Positions 44,224 through 54,551 of a stretch of 64,000 nt of DNA are shown in pieces (the stretch's first letter is position 1; the number at the start of each line of letters is the position of its first letter). Both the position numbers and the translations under genes were made by a program. This DNA is from Closterium sp. Naga37s-1 (taxonomy: Eukaryota; Streptophyta; Zygnematophyceae; Desmidiales; Closteriaceae): assembly GCA_947471745.1 (NCBI GenBank), contig CANJKZ010000548.1:389862-453861 (forward strand), read 5' to 3'. The notes beneath the pieces are model-generated. The model was given only the letters and a program-made list of their open reading frames with translations, was not told the DNA's origin and ran no database searches.

Positions 44224-47203
44224 CACTCGTGACATCCCCTCCCCTCAGCAGCTCCGTGAGTGGTACGCTGCACGCCAGAGGGGTGGGGGTACTGGTCCGT
44301 GCACCTACGTCCTCCGCACCGGCGACCGCGCGGGTGAGCAGTGCGGGGGTGCGCACTCCACCCAGCGCTGCTTTGGCCGCCTGACGGACGCTTGGCGTCA
44401 CCAGTTCCCTGAGGCCACTGAGATCCCCCGCTGGGGTGAGCTGTCTAGGGCGGGTGTGGCTGTCTTTGACCTTGACTTTGATGCTATTCTTGCTGCCATG
44501 TATACTGTGACTATTAGTGATGAGGGTGACTGTTACCGGTGTTTTCCGCCCGACCCGGGCATTGAGACTGCTGCTCTAGGTACTGGTGAGGCTGCTGCTC
44601 TAGGTGCTAGCGAGGCTGCTGCTCTAGGTGCGTCTGCTCCCTCAGGTGCTGGTGAGTCTGCTCTCTCAGGTTCTGCGTCGGCCTCGGCCTCCCACACCTT
44701 CACCCTTGACTCGGGGGCTTCTCGCTCCTTCTTTCGAGACCGCACCACACTCACGCCGCTTGGCCGGCCAGTTGCGGTCTCTCTGGCAGACCCCTCTGGG
44801 GGTCCTGTCCTTGCTCACTTCTCCACTGTCCTCCCGTGTCCGGCGGCCCCCTCTGGCACCCTGTCTGGTCTTTACCTCCCCTCGTTCTCTACGAACTTGG
44901 TGAGTGGTGCTGACCTACAGGATGCGGGGGTTCACCAGTTCACTCCTGGGAGTCAGCGGGTGACCCACTGCACGGACGCTCGGACTGGCCGACACCTGGC
45001 CACGTTTACCCGTCGGCCGGGGTCGAGCCTGTACACCCTGACCACTGCGTCTCCTCCAGTCACTGCGTCTGGTCAGGTAGCTGCGTCAGGTCAGGTGTTT
45101 GCTGCAGCGTCCAGGTCTGGTCCTGAGTCTGCCCCCTGTTCGTGTCGCCTCCTGTCTCACGAGACTCTCCTCTGGCACCACCGCCTTGGTCACCCCTCCC
45201 TGCTTCGTCTCCGAGGCATGGCCTCCCGTGTCCTTGTCTCTGGTCTTCCCCGGTCCCTCCCTCCCCTTCCTCCGGGGCCTGGCCCTACCTGCGTCCCCTG
45301 TGTCGAGGGGCGGCAGCGGGCTGCCCCTCACTCCTCCCAGTTTCCTCCGACAGAGGCCCCGCTGCAGACGCTTCACATGGACGTGTGGGGCCCGGCCCGC
45401 GTCCGTGGACAGGGTCACGAGCGCTACTTCCTGCTGGTGGTTGACGACTACTCGCGTTACACCACAGTCTTCCCCTTGCGCAGCAAGGGTGATGTCACTG
45501 AGGTGTTGATCGACTGGATCCGCGCAGCTCGTCTCCAGCTCAGGCAGAGCTTCGGTTCGGACTTTCCTGTTCTGCGTCTGCACTCTGACAGAGGTGGAGA
45601 GTTCTCCTCTGGCCTTCTGCGAGCCTACTGTCGAGCACGAGGCATCCGCCAGACCTTCACGCTTCCGGACTCTCCACAGCAAAATGGGATTGCTGAGCGC
45701 CGCATTGGCATGGTCATGGACGTCGCCCGTACGTCCATGATGCATGCGGCTGCCCCCCATTTTCTGTGGCCGTTTGCGGTTCGGTACGCGGCGCATCAGA
45801 TCAACCTTCACCCTAGGGTCTCCAGACCGGAGACCTCCCCTGCTTTGCTGTGGACGGGGAAGGTTGGCGATGCGTCTGCGTTCCGTGTCTGGGGATCTCG
45901 GGCGTTTGTCCGCGACTTGTCTGCGGACAAGCTGTCCCCTCGTGCTGCTCCTTGCGTCTTCCTTGGCTTCCCCCCTGACGCGCCAGGGTGGCAGTTCTAC
46001 CACCCCACCTCTCGCCGTGTTCTGTCCTCCCAGGACGTCACGTTTGACGAGTCGGTCCCCTACTACCGCCTCTTCCCCTACCGCACTCCGTCCCTCCCCC
46101 CACCACCTCTCTTCCTTGTGCCAGGTCCCCCCCCGGTAGACCCCCTCCCCCCTCAGGGTCCTGCCCCTTCAGGTGTGTCCCAGGTAGACGCAGTCGAGCC
46201 TGTCGAGGTTACTGGTGACTCTGGTGCTGCTGAGGGTGCTGAGCCTGGGGGTGCTGACTCTGGGGGTGCTGAGCGTGTGGGTGCTACGCCTGGGGGTGCT
46301 GAGCCTGAGGGTGCTACTACTGGGGGTGCTGAGCCTGGGGGTGCTGAGCCTGGAGGTGCTACTACTGGAGGTGCTGAGCCTGGGGGTGCTGAGCCTGGGG
46401 GTGCTGAGCCTGGGGGTGCTACGCCTGGAGGTGCTGGGCCTGGGGGTGTGGAGCCTGAGGGAGCTGGGCCTGCTTGTGTGGCGTCTGGCGGTGCTGAGCC
46501 TGGAGGTTCTCCGGGTGCTTCGTCTCGGCGGGAGCCACTCTCTCCACAGGAGCTGCGCGAGTGGTTTGCCCGGCGCTGGAGGCGTGCTGCTGGAGCTGGA
46601 GGTTCTTCGGCTACTGAGGGTGCTGGTGCCGCGGGTCCCGGAGGTGCTCGTACTGGGAGTACTGGAGCTGCTGGGCCTGCGGGTACGACTGGAGCTGGAG
46701 CTGCTGAGGGTGTTGACGCTGAGGCTACTGCTGTCGGTCCTGGAGGCGGGCCTGCTGGGGGTGCTACTGGTGCTGCTGGAGGTACTGGAGCTGGAGTTGC
46801 TGCTGGCGCTGGTGCTGCCGCTTGGGGTACTGGTGCTGTCCCTGCTGTGTCTGGAGTCGCCGCGCGGCCTCGGCCGTACTTCGTTCCGCTCCTTCAGCAG
46901 GTTCTTGGTCTCCCGCCTTCTACTGGCCCTCCTCCTCCCTTAGAGAGTCCACAGCCTGTCCTGTCACAGTTACAGTTACAGCCGGCCTCCCCACTGCCCG
47001 CTCCTTCTCCCTACACTGGTCCTACTGGAGGTCTTGCTGAGCGTCGTGAGCCTGCGTCGCGTCCTGCGTCGCCTGTCCGTACTGCTCGCGCTAGTGGTCG
47101 GGGTTCGCGTCAGCGTCCTCCTCCTGTCCCTGGCACGCACCGGATGTCTCTGCGTCCGTCCACTGCTCCTCTGCGTGCCCCTTTGCCTTCTCCTCCTGCG
47201 TAA
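43166..47203 (+). CDS. Copia gag-protease-integrase polyprotein (copy 3)
   Basis: 1345 codons. Gag (1-about 440) has a conserved helical N-part, a long poly-Gly tract (about 268-325), a Gln run and a CX-rich segment (CTYVLRTGDRAGEQCGG) in place of a standard CCHC knuckle. Protease has DSGAS at 515-519. GAG-pre-integrase HHRLGHPS is at about 671 with CVPCVEG. The integrase core has HMDVWGP (about 737), SDRGGEF (about 808) and QQNGIAERR (about 838), holding the D,D-35-E residues. A 400-residue linker has GAEPG-type repeats from a 15-bp unit, then a Pro-rich tail before TAA at 47201-47203. All domains look intact. The product would be cleaved by its own protease. Confidence 0.92.
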
Positions 47204-49129
47204 TCTCTTCCTGCTCTTCCCGACCCAGAGTCGGACTCTCTTCGTGCTGCCAGTCCTACTGTCACGCGTCTCCTTGCTACTGTCGTCACTGACCCTTCCT
47301 TTGCGTCCACTGCTGCGTCTGCCCTAGTTGCTGAGCTCGTCGACTTTGCTGCTCGCTGTCGTCTAGACTACGCTGCTTGTCTTGTCGCTGAGTCTGAGTC
47401 TGTCTGTCCTCCGTCCGTCGGGGGTGAGTGTGCCCTTGGCACGGACGTCCTTGAGGACAGGCAGGAGGAGTTCCAGTGTTTGGCTGCTGCTTCACCTCAT
47501 CTCGTGTCCGTACTGCTTACCCCTGAGGGAGACCCGGATGCACTTGACATCCCGACTCCGCGCTCTTACGCGGAGGCGATAGAGGGTCCCTACTCCTCTC
47601 AGTGGCAGGCAGCTATGGACACAGAGATAGCTTCCTGGAAGTCCACAGGTACCTACGTTGACGAGGTTCCCCCGCCTGGGGCGAACATCGTCAGTGGCAT
47701 GTGGATTTTCAGGGTGAAGCGGCCGCCGGGTTCTCCGCCTGTCTTCAAGGCGCGTTACGTGGCTCGTGGCTTCAGTCAGCGGCAGGGAGTTGACTACTTT
47801 CAGACCTTCTCTCCCACCCCGAAGATGACCACTCTTCGGGTACTGCTGCACATAGCTGCTCACCGCGACTACGAGCTGTACTCTCTTGACTTCAGCACTG
47901 CTTTCTTGCAGGGCAGCCTGCACGAGGAGATCTGGCTGCGTCGCCCACCTGCCTTCACTGGGTCTTTTCCTCCTGGCACCCAGTGGAGCCTCCGGCGGCC
48001 AGTCTACGGTCTCCGCCAGGCACCGCGTGAGTGGCACGACACACTGAGGACTACACTTGCGGCTCTTGGGTTTGCTCCCTCTACTGCCGACCCGTCGCTG
48101 TTTCTGCGCACCGACACTTCTTTGCCGCCGTTCTACATCGTCGTGTACGTCGACGACTTGGTCTTTGCCACAGCTGACACTGCTGGACTCGCCCACGTGA
48201 AGTCCGAGCTGCAGAAGAGACACACGTGCACAGACCTGGGTGAACTGCGCAGCTATCTTGGCTTGCAGATCACCCGGGACAGAGCACGCCGCACCATTAC
48301 CCTGACTCAGTCACACATGGTGCAGCAGGTCCTTCAGCGCTTCGGCTTCACGTACTCCTCGCCTCAGGCCACTCCTCTGCCTACTCGCCACTCGCTCTCA
48401 GCTCTGCCTTCGGATGAGTCCGTAGAGTCGAGTGGCCCGTATCCAGAGCTTGTTGGCTGCCTCATGTACCTGATGACCTGCACACGACCTGACCTCGCAT
48501 ACCCTCTTAGCATTCTCGCACGCTATGTTGCTCCTGGGAGACACAGACCGGAGCACATGGCTGCAGCGAAGAGGGTGTTGCGTTACTTGTGCAGTACGTC
48601 GGGCATGGGGCTTGTGCTTGGAGGGCAGAGTCCAGTGGTCCTCACTGGGCACGCAGACGCTTCTTGGGCTGACGACCAGGCTACGCAGCGGTCGTCACAG
48701 GGTTACACCTTCAGCCTTGGTTCCGGCTCTGTTTCGTGGCGGGCTACCCACTCGTCTTCTGTTCTCGGCTCCAGTTGTGAGGCTGAGATCTACGCCGGGG
48801 CCATGGCTGCACAGGAGCTTCGCTGGCTCACCTACCTACTGACTGACCTCGGAGAGCCGCCTCGTTCTCCTCCAGTGCTGTACGTAGACAACAAGGCCAT
48901 GCTGGCCTTGTGTCGAGAGCAGAGACTGGAGCACAGAACGAAGCACATTGCTCTCCGCTACTTCCTTGCTCGTGAGCTACAGCAGCGTGGTCAGCTGCGG
49001 CTTGCGTACGTGGCCTCTCAGGCCAACACTGCTGATATCTTCACCAAGGCACTTGCGCCTTGTGATCATCAGCGCTTCTGTACTCAGCTGGGTCTTGTGC
49101 CCACCTTGCCTCACTTGCTCACCCCTTGA
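47204..49129 (+). CDS. Copia reverse transcriptase-RNase H (copy 3), in frame after TAA
   Basis: Same frame as gag-pol, open from the codon after the TAA to 49129. A linker of about 100 residues (SPTVTRLLATVVTDPSF; EGDPDALDIPTPRSY) leads to RT: VFKARYVARGFSQRQG, FSTAFLQGSLH, RRPVYGLRQAPREW and the active site YVDDLVFA (about 48145). RNase H follows with HADASWADDQATQRSSQGY, EAEIYAGAMAAQEL, YVDNKAMLALC and HIALRYFLAREL. The first in-frame ATG (47615, MDTEIASWKS) is at the usual RT N-terminal region. Expression therefore needs stop-codon suppression or re-initiation, or the copy depends on another element. Confidence 0.9.
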   Translation, partial: SLPALPDPESDSLRAASPTVTRLLATVVTDPSFASTAASALVAELVDFAARCRLDYAACLVAESESVCPPSVGGECALGTDVLEDRQEEFQCLAAASPHLVSVLLTPEGDPDALDIPTPRSYAEAIEGPYSSQWQAAMDTEIASWKSTGTYVDEVPPPGANIVSGMWIFRVKRPPGSPPVFKARYVARGFSQRQGVDYFQTFSPTPKMTTLRVLLHIAAHRDYELYSLDFSTAFLQGSLHEEIWLRRPPAFTGSFPPGTQWSLRRPVYGLRQAPREWHDTLRTTLAALGFAPSTADPSLFLRTDTSLPPFYIVVYVDDLVFATADTAGLAHVKSELQKRHTCTDLGELRSYLGLQITRDRARRTITLTQSHMVQQVLQRFGFTYSSPQATPLPTRHSLSALPSDESVESSGPYPELVGCLMYLMTCTRPDLAYPLSILARYVAPGRHRPEHMAAAKRVLRYLCSTSGMGLVLGGQSPVVLTGHADASWADDQATQRSSQGYTFSLGSGSVSWRATHSSSVLGSSCEAEIYAGAMAAQELRWLTYLLTDLGEPPRSPPVLYVDNKAMLALCREQRLEHRTKHIALRYFLARELQQRGQLRLAYVASQANTADIFTKALAPCDHQRFCTQLGLVPTLPHLLTP

Positions 49130-49338
49130 CCTTGTTTGTACTGATGCATATATATATATACTCCTGCTCTTGCTTGTCTAGCCTTATATATATATGTAAT
49201 CCTGCATGTGAACTGGCCTTGTGGCCTTGAACTTGTGCTCGGAATGTGTGGTGACTTTGTGATCCACCCTGAGCTTGTTTTGCTTTGCTTGACTGGTCCT
49301 GTGACCCCTTGTTCTCCCCCACTTTGCCTATGGGGGTG

Positions 49339-49463
49339 TGTCAGATTTATATGACATAGCTACTGTAGGCTATAGTGGGGTGGCACATATGGGGTACAGT
49401 TTTCTAGGGTTTGCTTTTTGTACCCAACTTTCACTTAGTCATTTCATTCCTCGTTTCTTCTCA
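49339..49463 (+). repeat. 3' LTR of Copia copy 3
   Basis: 125 bp; preceded by CCTATGGGGGTG and followed by CCATATATAAG, which does not repeat the left flank. Confidence 0.95.
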
Positions 49464-50082
49464 CCATATATAAGTGAAACATGCAAACGGTAACCCGGTG
49501 CGTGCAAGCTAGCCAGTGAGATGCTGGCAGCGAGGCTCAGGCTAGCCTCGAAGCGTAGGCCGACTCGGGTCAGGCAAACGGTGCATGGTTTGACAATTGT
49601 AGCGCGCGAAACACAGCTATCGGTAACGGGCGAAGCAGCTGTCGGTCCTGTACGCGATGTTGGGATGCGCAGTAAGGAATGTAAAAGAAATCCTAGTTTT
49701 CCTTTTTCCGCGCAACTATGTTTGACAACTCGTAACACCACCTCTTCCCTTTTCACCTTCTAACAAAAACTGTACTTTCACCTCTACCACCCAACCAATT
49801 TCAGCACCACCCATGTGTACCTCTTTGTGTGAGCTGAGCGACACCAGTGTCCAACCACCAACACAACGGTGGTGTTCGCCAGCACATTTCTAAGCGAAAA
49901 CGAGGGATGACGACGGGATCAGGAAGGTAATTCTCGCCTTCCTGATCCCGTCAGTTAGGGTTCGTTAACCTCCGTCAGCCTGGTCAGCCCGTAAAAATGC
50001 TACCGAGCCTCTTATGCCGTCCGAACCTCTTAGAAAAGTGAGGGCGTGGCGAACGCCCCCAATTTTCACCCATTTCGAAATG
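49464..50082. other. Intergenic region right of Copia copy 3
   Basis: No coding frame with any recognisable feature. CTAGCC/GGCTAG and CGGTAACCCGG motifs and a strong hairpin (49912-49952) are present. It may include remnants of older elements. Confidence 0.4.
49912..49952. repeat. Perfect 16-bp hairpin with 9-nt loop
   Basis: GACGGGATCAGGAAGG, loop TAATTCTCG, then the exact reverse complement. No T run follows, so it is not a simple terminator; origin unknown. Confidence 0.85.
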
Positions 50083-50342
50083 CTTGACCGCATATGGAAA
50101 CGGGGTCGCAGTTTCCTCCCCTCGCAAAAACCATCCCCCTGCGATGCCATCGCCATTCTCCTATCCACGGTGAATGGCGATGGCATGGCTGTGGCATTGC
50201 ACGGCAGAGGGGAACTGCGGAAGGTGGGGCTGGGGGTTCCATATGCGGTTGCGAACTTTCCCGTTTTAGGAATCGAAGTTTCGCGGACCGCATACTCCCA
50301 GACCTCCTGGGCGGGTTCCGCCCCCGTTTCCAGATGCGGTCA
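50083..50342. mobile_element. MITE-like foldback about 260 bp, upstream of VTI1
   Basis: The left end GACCGCATATGGAAACGGGG (50083-50102) recurs inverted as CCCGTTTCCAGATGCGGTC near 50323-50342. A second inverted match (GCATATGG/CCATATGC) lies near 50088 and 50240. The centre is a perfect 15-bp hairpin (ATGCCATCGCCATTC at 50144-50158 with its complement at 50172-50186). It is non-coding and lies about 600 bp before the VTI1 start codon. Confidence 0.6.
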
Positions 50343-50961
50343 CCATGCCGATGCCGTCAAAATGCCATCTATTTTCGAATGTGCTGGCGAACACCGCCAA
50401 CAAATCCACCAACCGCAACGGACTCCCAAGGACTTTCCCAACCCAGCCTCGTGTGGTGTGGGGGAGTGAAGCGGAGTGCAGTACAGTACTGTAGTGTGTC
50501 AGGTGGCTCTGATCTGATCATCGATTTTCTCTCAGCTGAGCAGGACTTAGAGCCTGCGAAGACTTGTTCTCGTACAATGGCTCTTGTTCTCAACACTTAC
50601 TGATGCGGATTCCAGCGTTTTGATCGGCTCGCCTCTTTCAACCTCGTTGTCTGTCGCTGCTCTCAGTTTCAACCAGTTCACCAGACGAGCATCGAAACCA
50701 AGCGTCGTCAGGGCCGTCGTCTGCCGCTGTTGTAGGAAGTTCGGAATTCTAGGACAAGCTACTGAAGGCTGAAGGAGCGACCACGAAACGGCACGTTAAT
50801 TGCAGAGAACTTGTGATTCATCGAGCAATTATTCTCAAAGTCAAGGCATTCGTAACAGAATCTTAGGCCTAGCTTGAAGCTTCGAAGGACCAACAGATTC
50901 GAAGGATCTTCGCGGCTTCGCAGTATCATTCTTGTCCGCGACTCCTGCGCGACAGGCGAAG
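50343..50961 (+). other. Upstream region and probable 5' UTR of VTI1
   Basis: No other gene is seen here. An in-frame ATG at 50932 precedes the chosen VTI1 start by ten codons, but family alignment favours 50962. No clear TATA box was found. Confidence 0.4.
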
Positions 50962-53310
50962 ATGAGCGAAGTTTTCGGCGAGTACGAGAGGCGGTACTGC
51001 GAGATTTCGGGGAACGCGAAGCGTCAAGCAGCGGCTATCCCTTCCTTACCGGCAGGTATGACTCATGACGTCGCTGCCTCCGTGACACGCTCTCTTCCCA
51101 AGCACGGTCTATCGTCGTCCTTTGGGAGACATTAAACCTATCAAAGGCAAATTAGAAGCCAAGGATTTGGTGTGCGGGAGACACCAAGGAAGCCAAGGTA
51201 GATGAGAGACGCCTCGTATGCGCTCGAATTGGATGATGCTGCGAGTGTGGGAGCTATCTTTACCACTCGCTCCAGTCATTTCTTATCAAAGAGGCTATCT
51301 CGAAGCCATCCGTTTGTAGTTTGCCGCTGAGCACTGTTCCGCTTAGCACTGTTCCGCTTAGCATCATTCCGCTTAGCAGAGTTCCGCATAGCAGAGTTCC
51401 GCTTAGCAGTGTTCCGCTTAGCAGTGTTCCGCTTATTACTGCTCCGCGGCTTCACCACGCGCATCACCGGAACATCGCAGCGAGCACAAGCTAGGGACAC
51501 GCGTCTGCTGGACTTTTCGCCCAGTGTGCTCTCCACCAGTGACCGTGCTGCTGCGCTGCGAACCGTAATGCCTACTCTTCGTCCCTCAACCGCTTTTTAT
51601 TTTCCGTGGGTCTCGCACCGTGCTGTATGCATGCGTGCCTCTTGCATGTCGTATGCATGTCGTCTGCTCGTCTGTGGTGCATGTATGTGCTCCCATGTGC
51701 ATCTCTGTGCATGCCTGTGTACGAATTTGCATGTATGTGGGTGTATGTGCATGCTGTGCATGTGTGTGTGTCAATGGGTGTGCGCTGCAGATGCCAGGGA
51801 GCAACGAGCCAAGGACGTCAATGCCTTGTTGGAAGAGGCCGACTCTCTCGTAAGCCCCGTTCCTCCCATCACCTCCTCCTCTTCGCCTCTTCCCATCGGC
51901 TACTCGTGTCTTGACCTCCTCGTTTGTATCTAAAGAAAACACCTGTACGCGGCGCTGCCCGCGGCTTGCCAGTGGCGCAGAAGAGAAGGCGGCGCTGCTG
52001 GTGAAGAAGCTGCGTGAATCTAAGGCGCCACCCCACTCCCTCCCATTTCATCCGTACATCAATCGTTACTCATCTTCCCACCCCTTCCCCCCCCCCCCCC
52101 ATTTCCCCTCCTTCTCCCCCTCCCTCCTTTTCCTCCCCTCTCCTCAGATCCGGCGCATGGACTTGGAGGCGCGCAGCCTGGCAGCGGCGCAGAAGGCGGC
52201 GCTGCTGGTGAAGCTGCGCGAGTACAAGGCGGACCTGCAGACACTGCGCCGCGACCTGCAGAGAGCACTGCAGGACGCCGCTGCCTCTGCCAGCGAGGCC
52301 GCCAGGGACCAGCTGCTGGGGAACGCGGGGGGACAGCCGGGGGAGGGCATGTCGCAGGAGGAGCTGGCGGTAGGTGGAGTGCGGTTTGAGTGGGTGTTGC
52401 TGGGTGGGTGGGGGACTGGTTGCTGGTTTGGTTTGAGCTGATGTGGGTGGGGGAGTGAAGGTTGCGCAGAATGGTGGATGTGTGGTGAGACATGGACTGG
52501 TTGTATGGCAGATGGATGGAACAGGAGGACTTGTAATTTGATTTTTCAGCGGGTGTCAGCTTGTTGCTATTTTCGATGCTCTCTTGGCCTCTATCTATCC
52601 ACCTCCCCACCCACCTTTCCCTCTCCATGCATCCCATCTTCCCATGGTACATACCCTCACCTGGGCACCCCATAGCTCCGTCTCACCTCCTGGTGCCAAC
52701 CCCATCAACCTCCTGTCCTCTGCACTGTGTCTCCCACACATCCCCTTACTCACATCAACCGTCACTTCACACTCTGTGCGGTGCAGGCAACGGGGGCACA
52801 GCGCATGCGGCTGCTGGGGGCAACGGAGCAGCTGGGGGAGTCGTCGCAGCGGCTGGAGGCGAGCAAGAGAGCGCTGCTGGAGACGGAGGAGCTGGGAGTG
52901 AGCATTCTGGAGGACCTGCACAACCAGCGCCAGACACTGCTCAACGCACGCGATAACGTGAGCTGAGGGGGGTTCTGGTCGCGTAGTAAGGTGCTGGACC
53001 AATGATTAGCTGAAAGATTGGGTGTTTCGGTTCTACTACTTTGTGTGTTCCTATCTGGATTGCCAACCTCTAGGTTTGTGTGGCACTGTTGGTGTGGCTC
53101 AAACTTGTTGCTCACCCCTACTTGTCCTGTGTTTTGCAAAATTCCCGCTTGCAGCTGTACGGTGTGGATGCAAGCATTGACCGTGGCCGTCAGATCCTCA
53201 ACTCCATGGCACGCCGCATGAACCGCAACAAGTGGATTTCCATCTTTATCCTCATCGTACTCATCCTCGCTATTATCATCGTGATCTTCGTCAAGATGCA
53301 CCGACACTGA
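50962..53310 (+). CDS. VTI1: VTI1-type Qb-SNARE (vesicle transport v-SNARE), five exons
   Basis: Exons 50962-51055, 51791-51849, 52148-52369, 52787-52957 and 53155-53310 all have GT/AG borders and sum to 702 bp, 233 residues; plant VTI11 has about 221. The N-terminus MSEVFGEYERRYCEISGN matches the family start, which is why 50962 was chosen over 50932. Residues 1-125 form the Habc-like helical domain (IRRMDLEARS; LLVKLREYKADL). The SNARE motif (about 130-200) holds ETEELGVSILEDLHNQRQTL with the conserved Gln. RRMNRNKW precedes a C-terminal membrane anchor (ISIFILIVLILAIIIVIFV), so the protein is tail-anchored. VTI1 pairs with Qa/Qc/R SNAREs for Golgi, prevacuolar and vacuolar fusion. Introns 1 and 2 contain repeats and an exon-like segment. 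Confidence 0.93.
51322..51441 (+). repeat. 15-bp minisatellite in VTI1 intron 1
   Basis: Eight head-to-tail copies of TTCCGCTTAGCAGTG with single-base variants. The rest of the intron (51600-51780) is rich in TGCATG/TGTG. Confidence 0.9.
51962..52026 (+). other. Exon-3-like duplicate segment inside VTI1 intron 2
   Basis: The intron contains GCGCAGAAGAGAAGGCGGCG and CTGCTGGTGAAGAAGCTGCG, which differ from exon 3 (GCGCAGAAGGCGGCGCTGCT, GGTGAAGCTGCGCGAG) mainly by two 3-nt insertions. In translation it reads GAEEKAALLVKKLRESKA against exon 3 AAAQKAALLVKLREYKA, in the same frame, with no stop before exon 3. It could be a decayed tandem exon duplication or an alternative exon; splice sites for it are not obvious. 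Confidence 0.7.
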
Positions 53311-54551
53311 TCAGAACATGACAATTTGTGATTATTATGGAACGGCAACATCGGGTTCGGGACGAGGTGTAAGTCGATCATCATATGTGCATATGTGCTT
53401 GCTTATCTGGTTGGCCTTTTGTGGTGTTTACGATCGTTTCCTCAAGCGTTATTTGTTTTGCACTGAAGTGGAGCGTTCTAACCTGATTGAAGGCTCAGCG
53501 CTCAATTAGCCACTAAAATGCATATTACTGCATTATAAGTAACTGCAATCTGTTAGAGGATGTTCTTTATCGGAACAAGGGTATCCGTTGGCCTCGTTGC
53601 TGTGCTTCGGGGGGCAAACAGACCAGCTGGTTGTCGGGCCGCTTGGTCTGGTCAGGGGGCTTGCTTCTCCACTGACAGGTGAGCAGCTGGCCTCAATTGT
53701 TCGCTGAACCAATGAGGAAATTCGCGAGTCGGCTTTGCAGCTGCTGGCATTTCAGGAAGCTGGCTCGGGTCGCAGTCGCAGTGTCATAAACTGCGACTCG
53801 GACTGACATTTCACCTGCTTGCATTTCGATTCGACTCTGAGCAAGGGCGCACAGGGAGAACAAGCGAATCAGCAGAAAAGCTCGAACCAGTTTCTCTTGC
53901 GCCACGCTCGCTCACTTCCTAACTAACCCTGGCTGGAACAAAACCATTCTGGGGAAACATTATGGTGTGAGACCTCCCTCTAGCAAAGCTGGGAGTTCAT
54001 GTTCGTATAGTCGCTGTTCCTTGACCATACACCCCTGGCGCATTCGTTCTGTGCGACCAGCAGTAGCAGCTCACATGGCTTCGGCACACCCCAGTGCCTG
54101 CGCTACTGACTTGCATTCTGCTGAAACTGTTTCTCGTGATCGATTCTGTGCCCCCTATCCTTACAGTCTCGCACTCGCGCATTCCAACTGACCTTCACAA
54201 GGGCTTCTGCCTTCCCCTGGCCTCCAGTACTGAGACCTTCAGTAGGCTCTTGAGTTATCTCTTCAGTAAGCTCTTCAATAAGCCCATTCCAAGTCGAATT
54301 GACCTTAGAGAATGCAGCGCGTCCTAGTAGCCTAGGCGTCCAGTCTTTTCCACTCATAGATTGGCTAGCTACCTCGGCAATTTATCCCTCATCGTGCATG
54401 CAACGGGACTCGATTATCTGTGACTAATTAGACCCATGTGCGGCTTAGCTCGTGCATCAAGCGCGATTCGAGCCATGGATGGAATGTAAAGCTCAATCCC
54501 TCTCTTTTATGAACTCATCATCATTGCTAGTGGGATCTCACTCTCACAACC
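53311..54551. other. Intergenic region between VTI1 and the pseudokinase gene
   Basis: 1.24 kb with VTI1 3' UTR at the left and the next promoter at the right. No gene, RNA or repeat recognised. Confidence 0.4.

Larger units (their letters stand above)
42195..49463 (+). mobile_element. Ty1/Copia retrotransposon, copy 3, full length
   Basis: 7269 bp with two 125-bp LTRs (42195-42319 and 49339-49463) that look identical to each other and to those of copy 2. Primer site TGGTATCGAGCAGG, leader repeats, complete gag-PR-IN frame, TAA, RT-RH frame, and CTATGGGGGTG before the 3' LTR. Flanks are AGACC on the left and CCATA on the right, so there is no target duplication, unlike copy 2. This is the best preserved copy: the single TAA at 47201-47203 is its only interruption. 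Confidence 0.95.

Noticed and set aside
50932-50961. An earlier in-frame ATG for VTI1 adding ten residues
   Set aside because: MSEVF matches the start of plant VTI1 proteins exactly in position; the added residues have no counterpart in the family.
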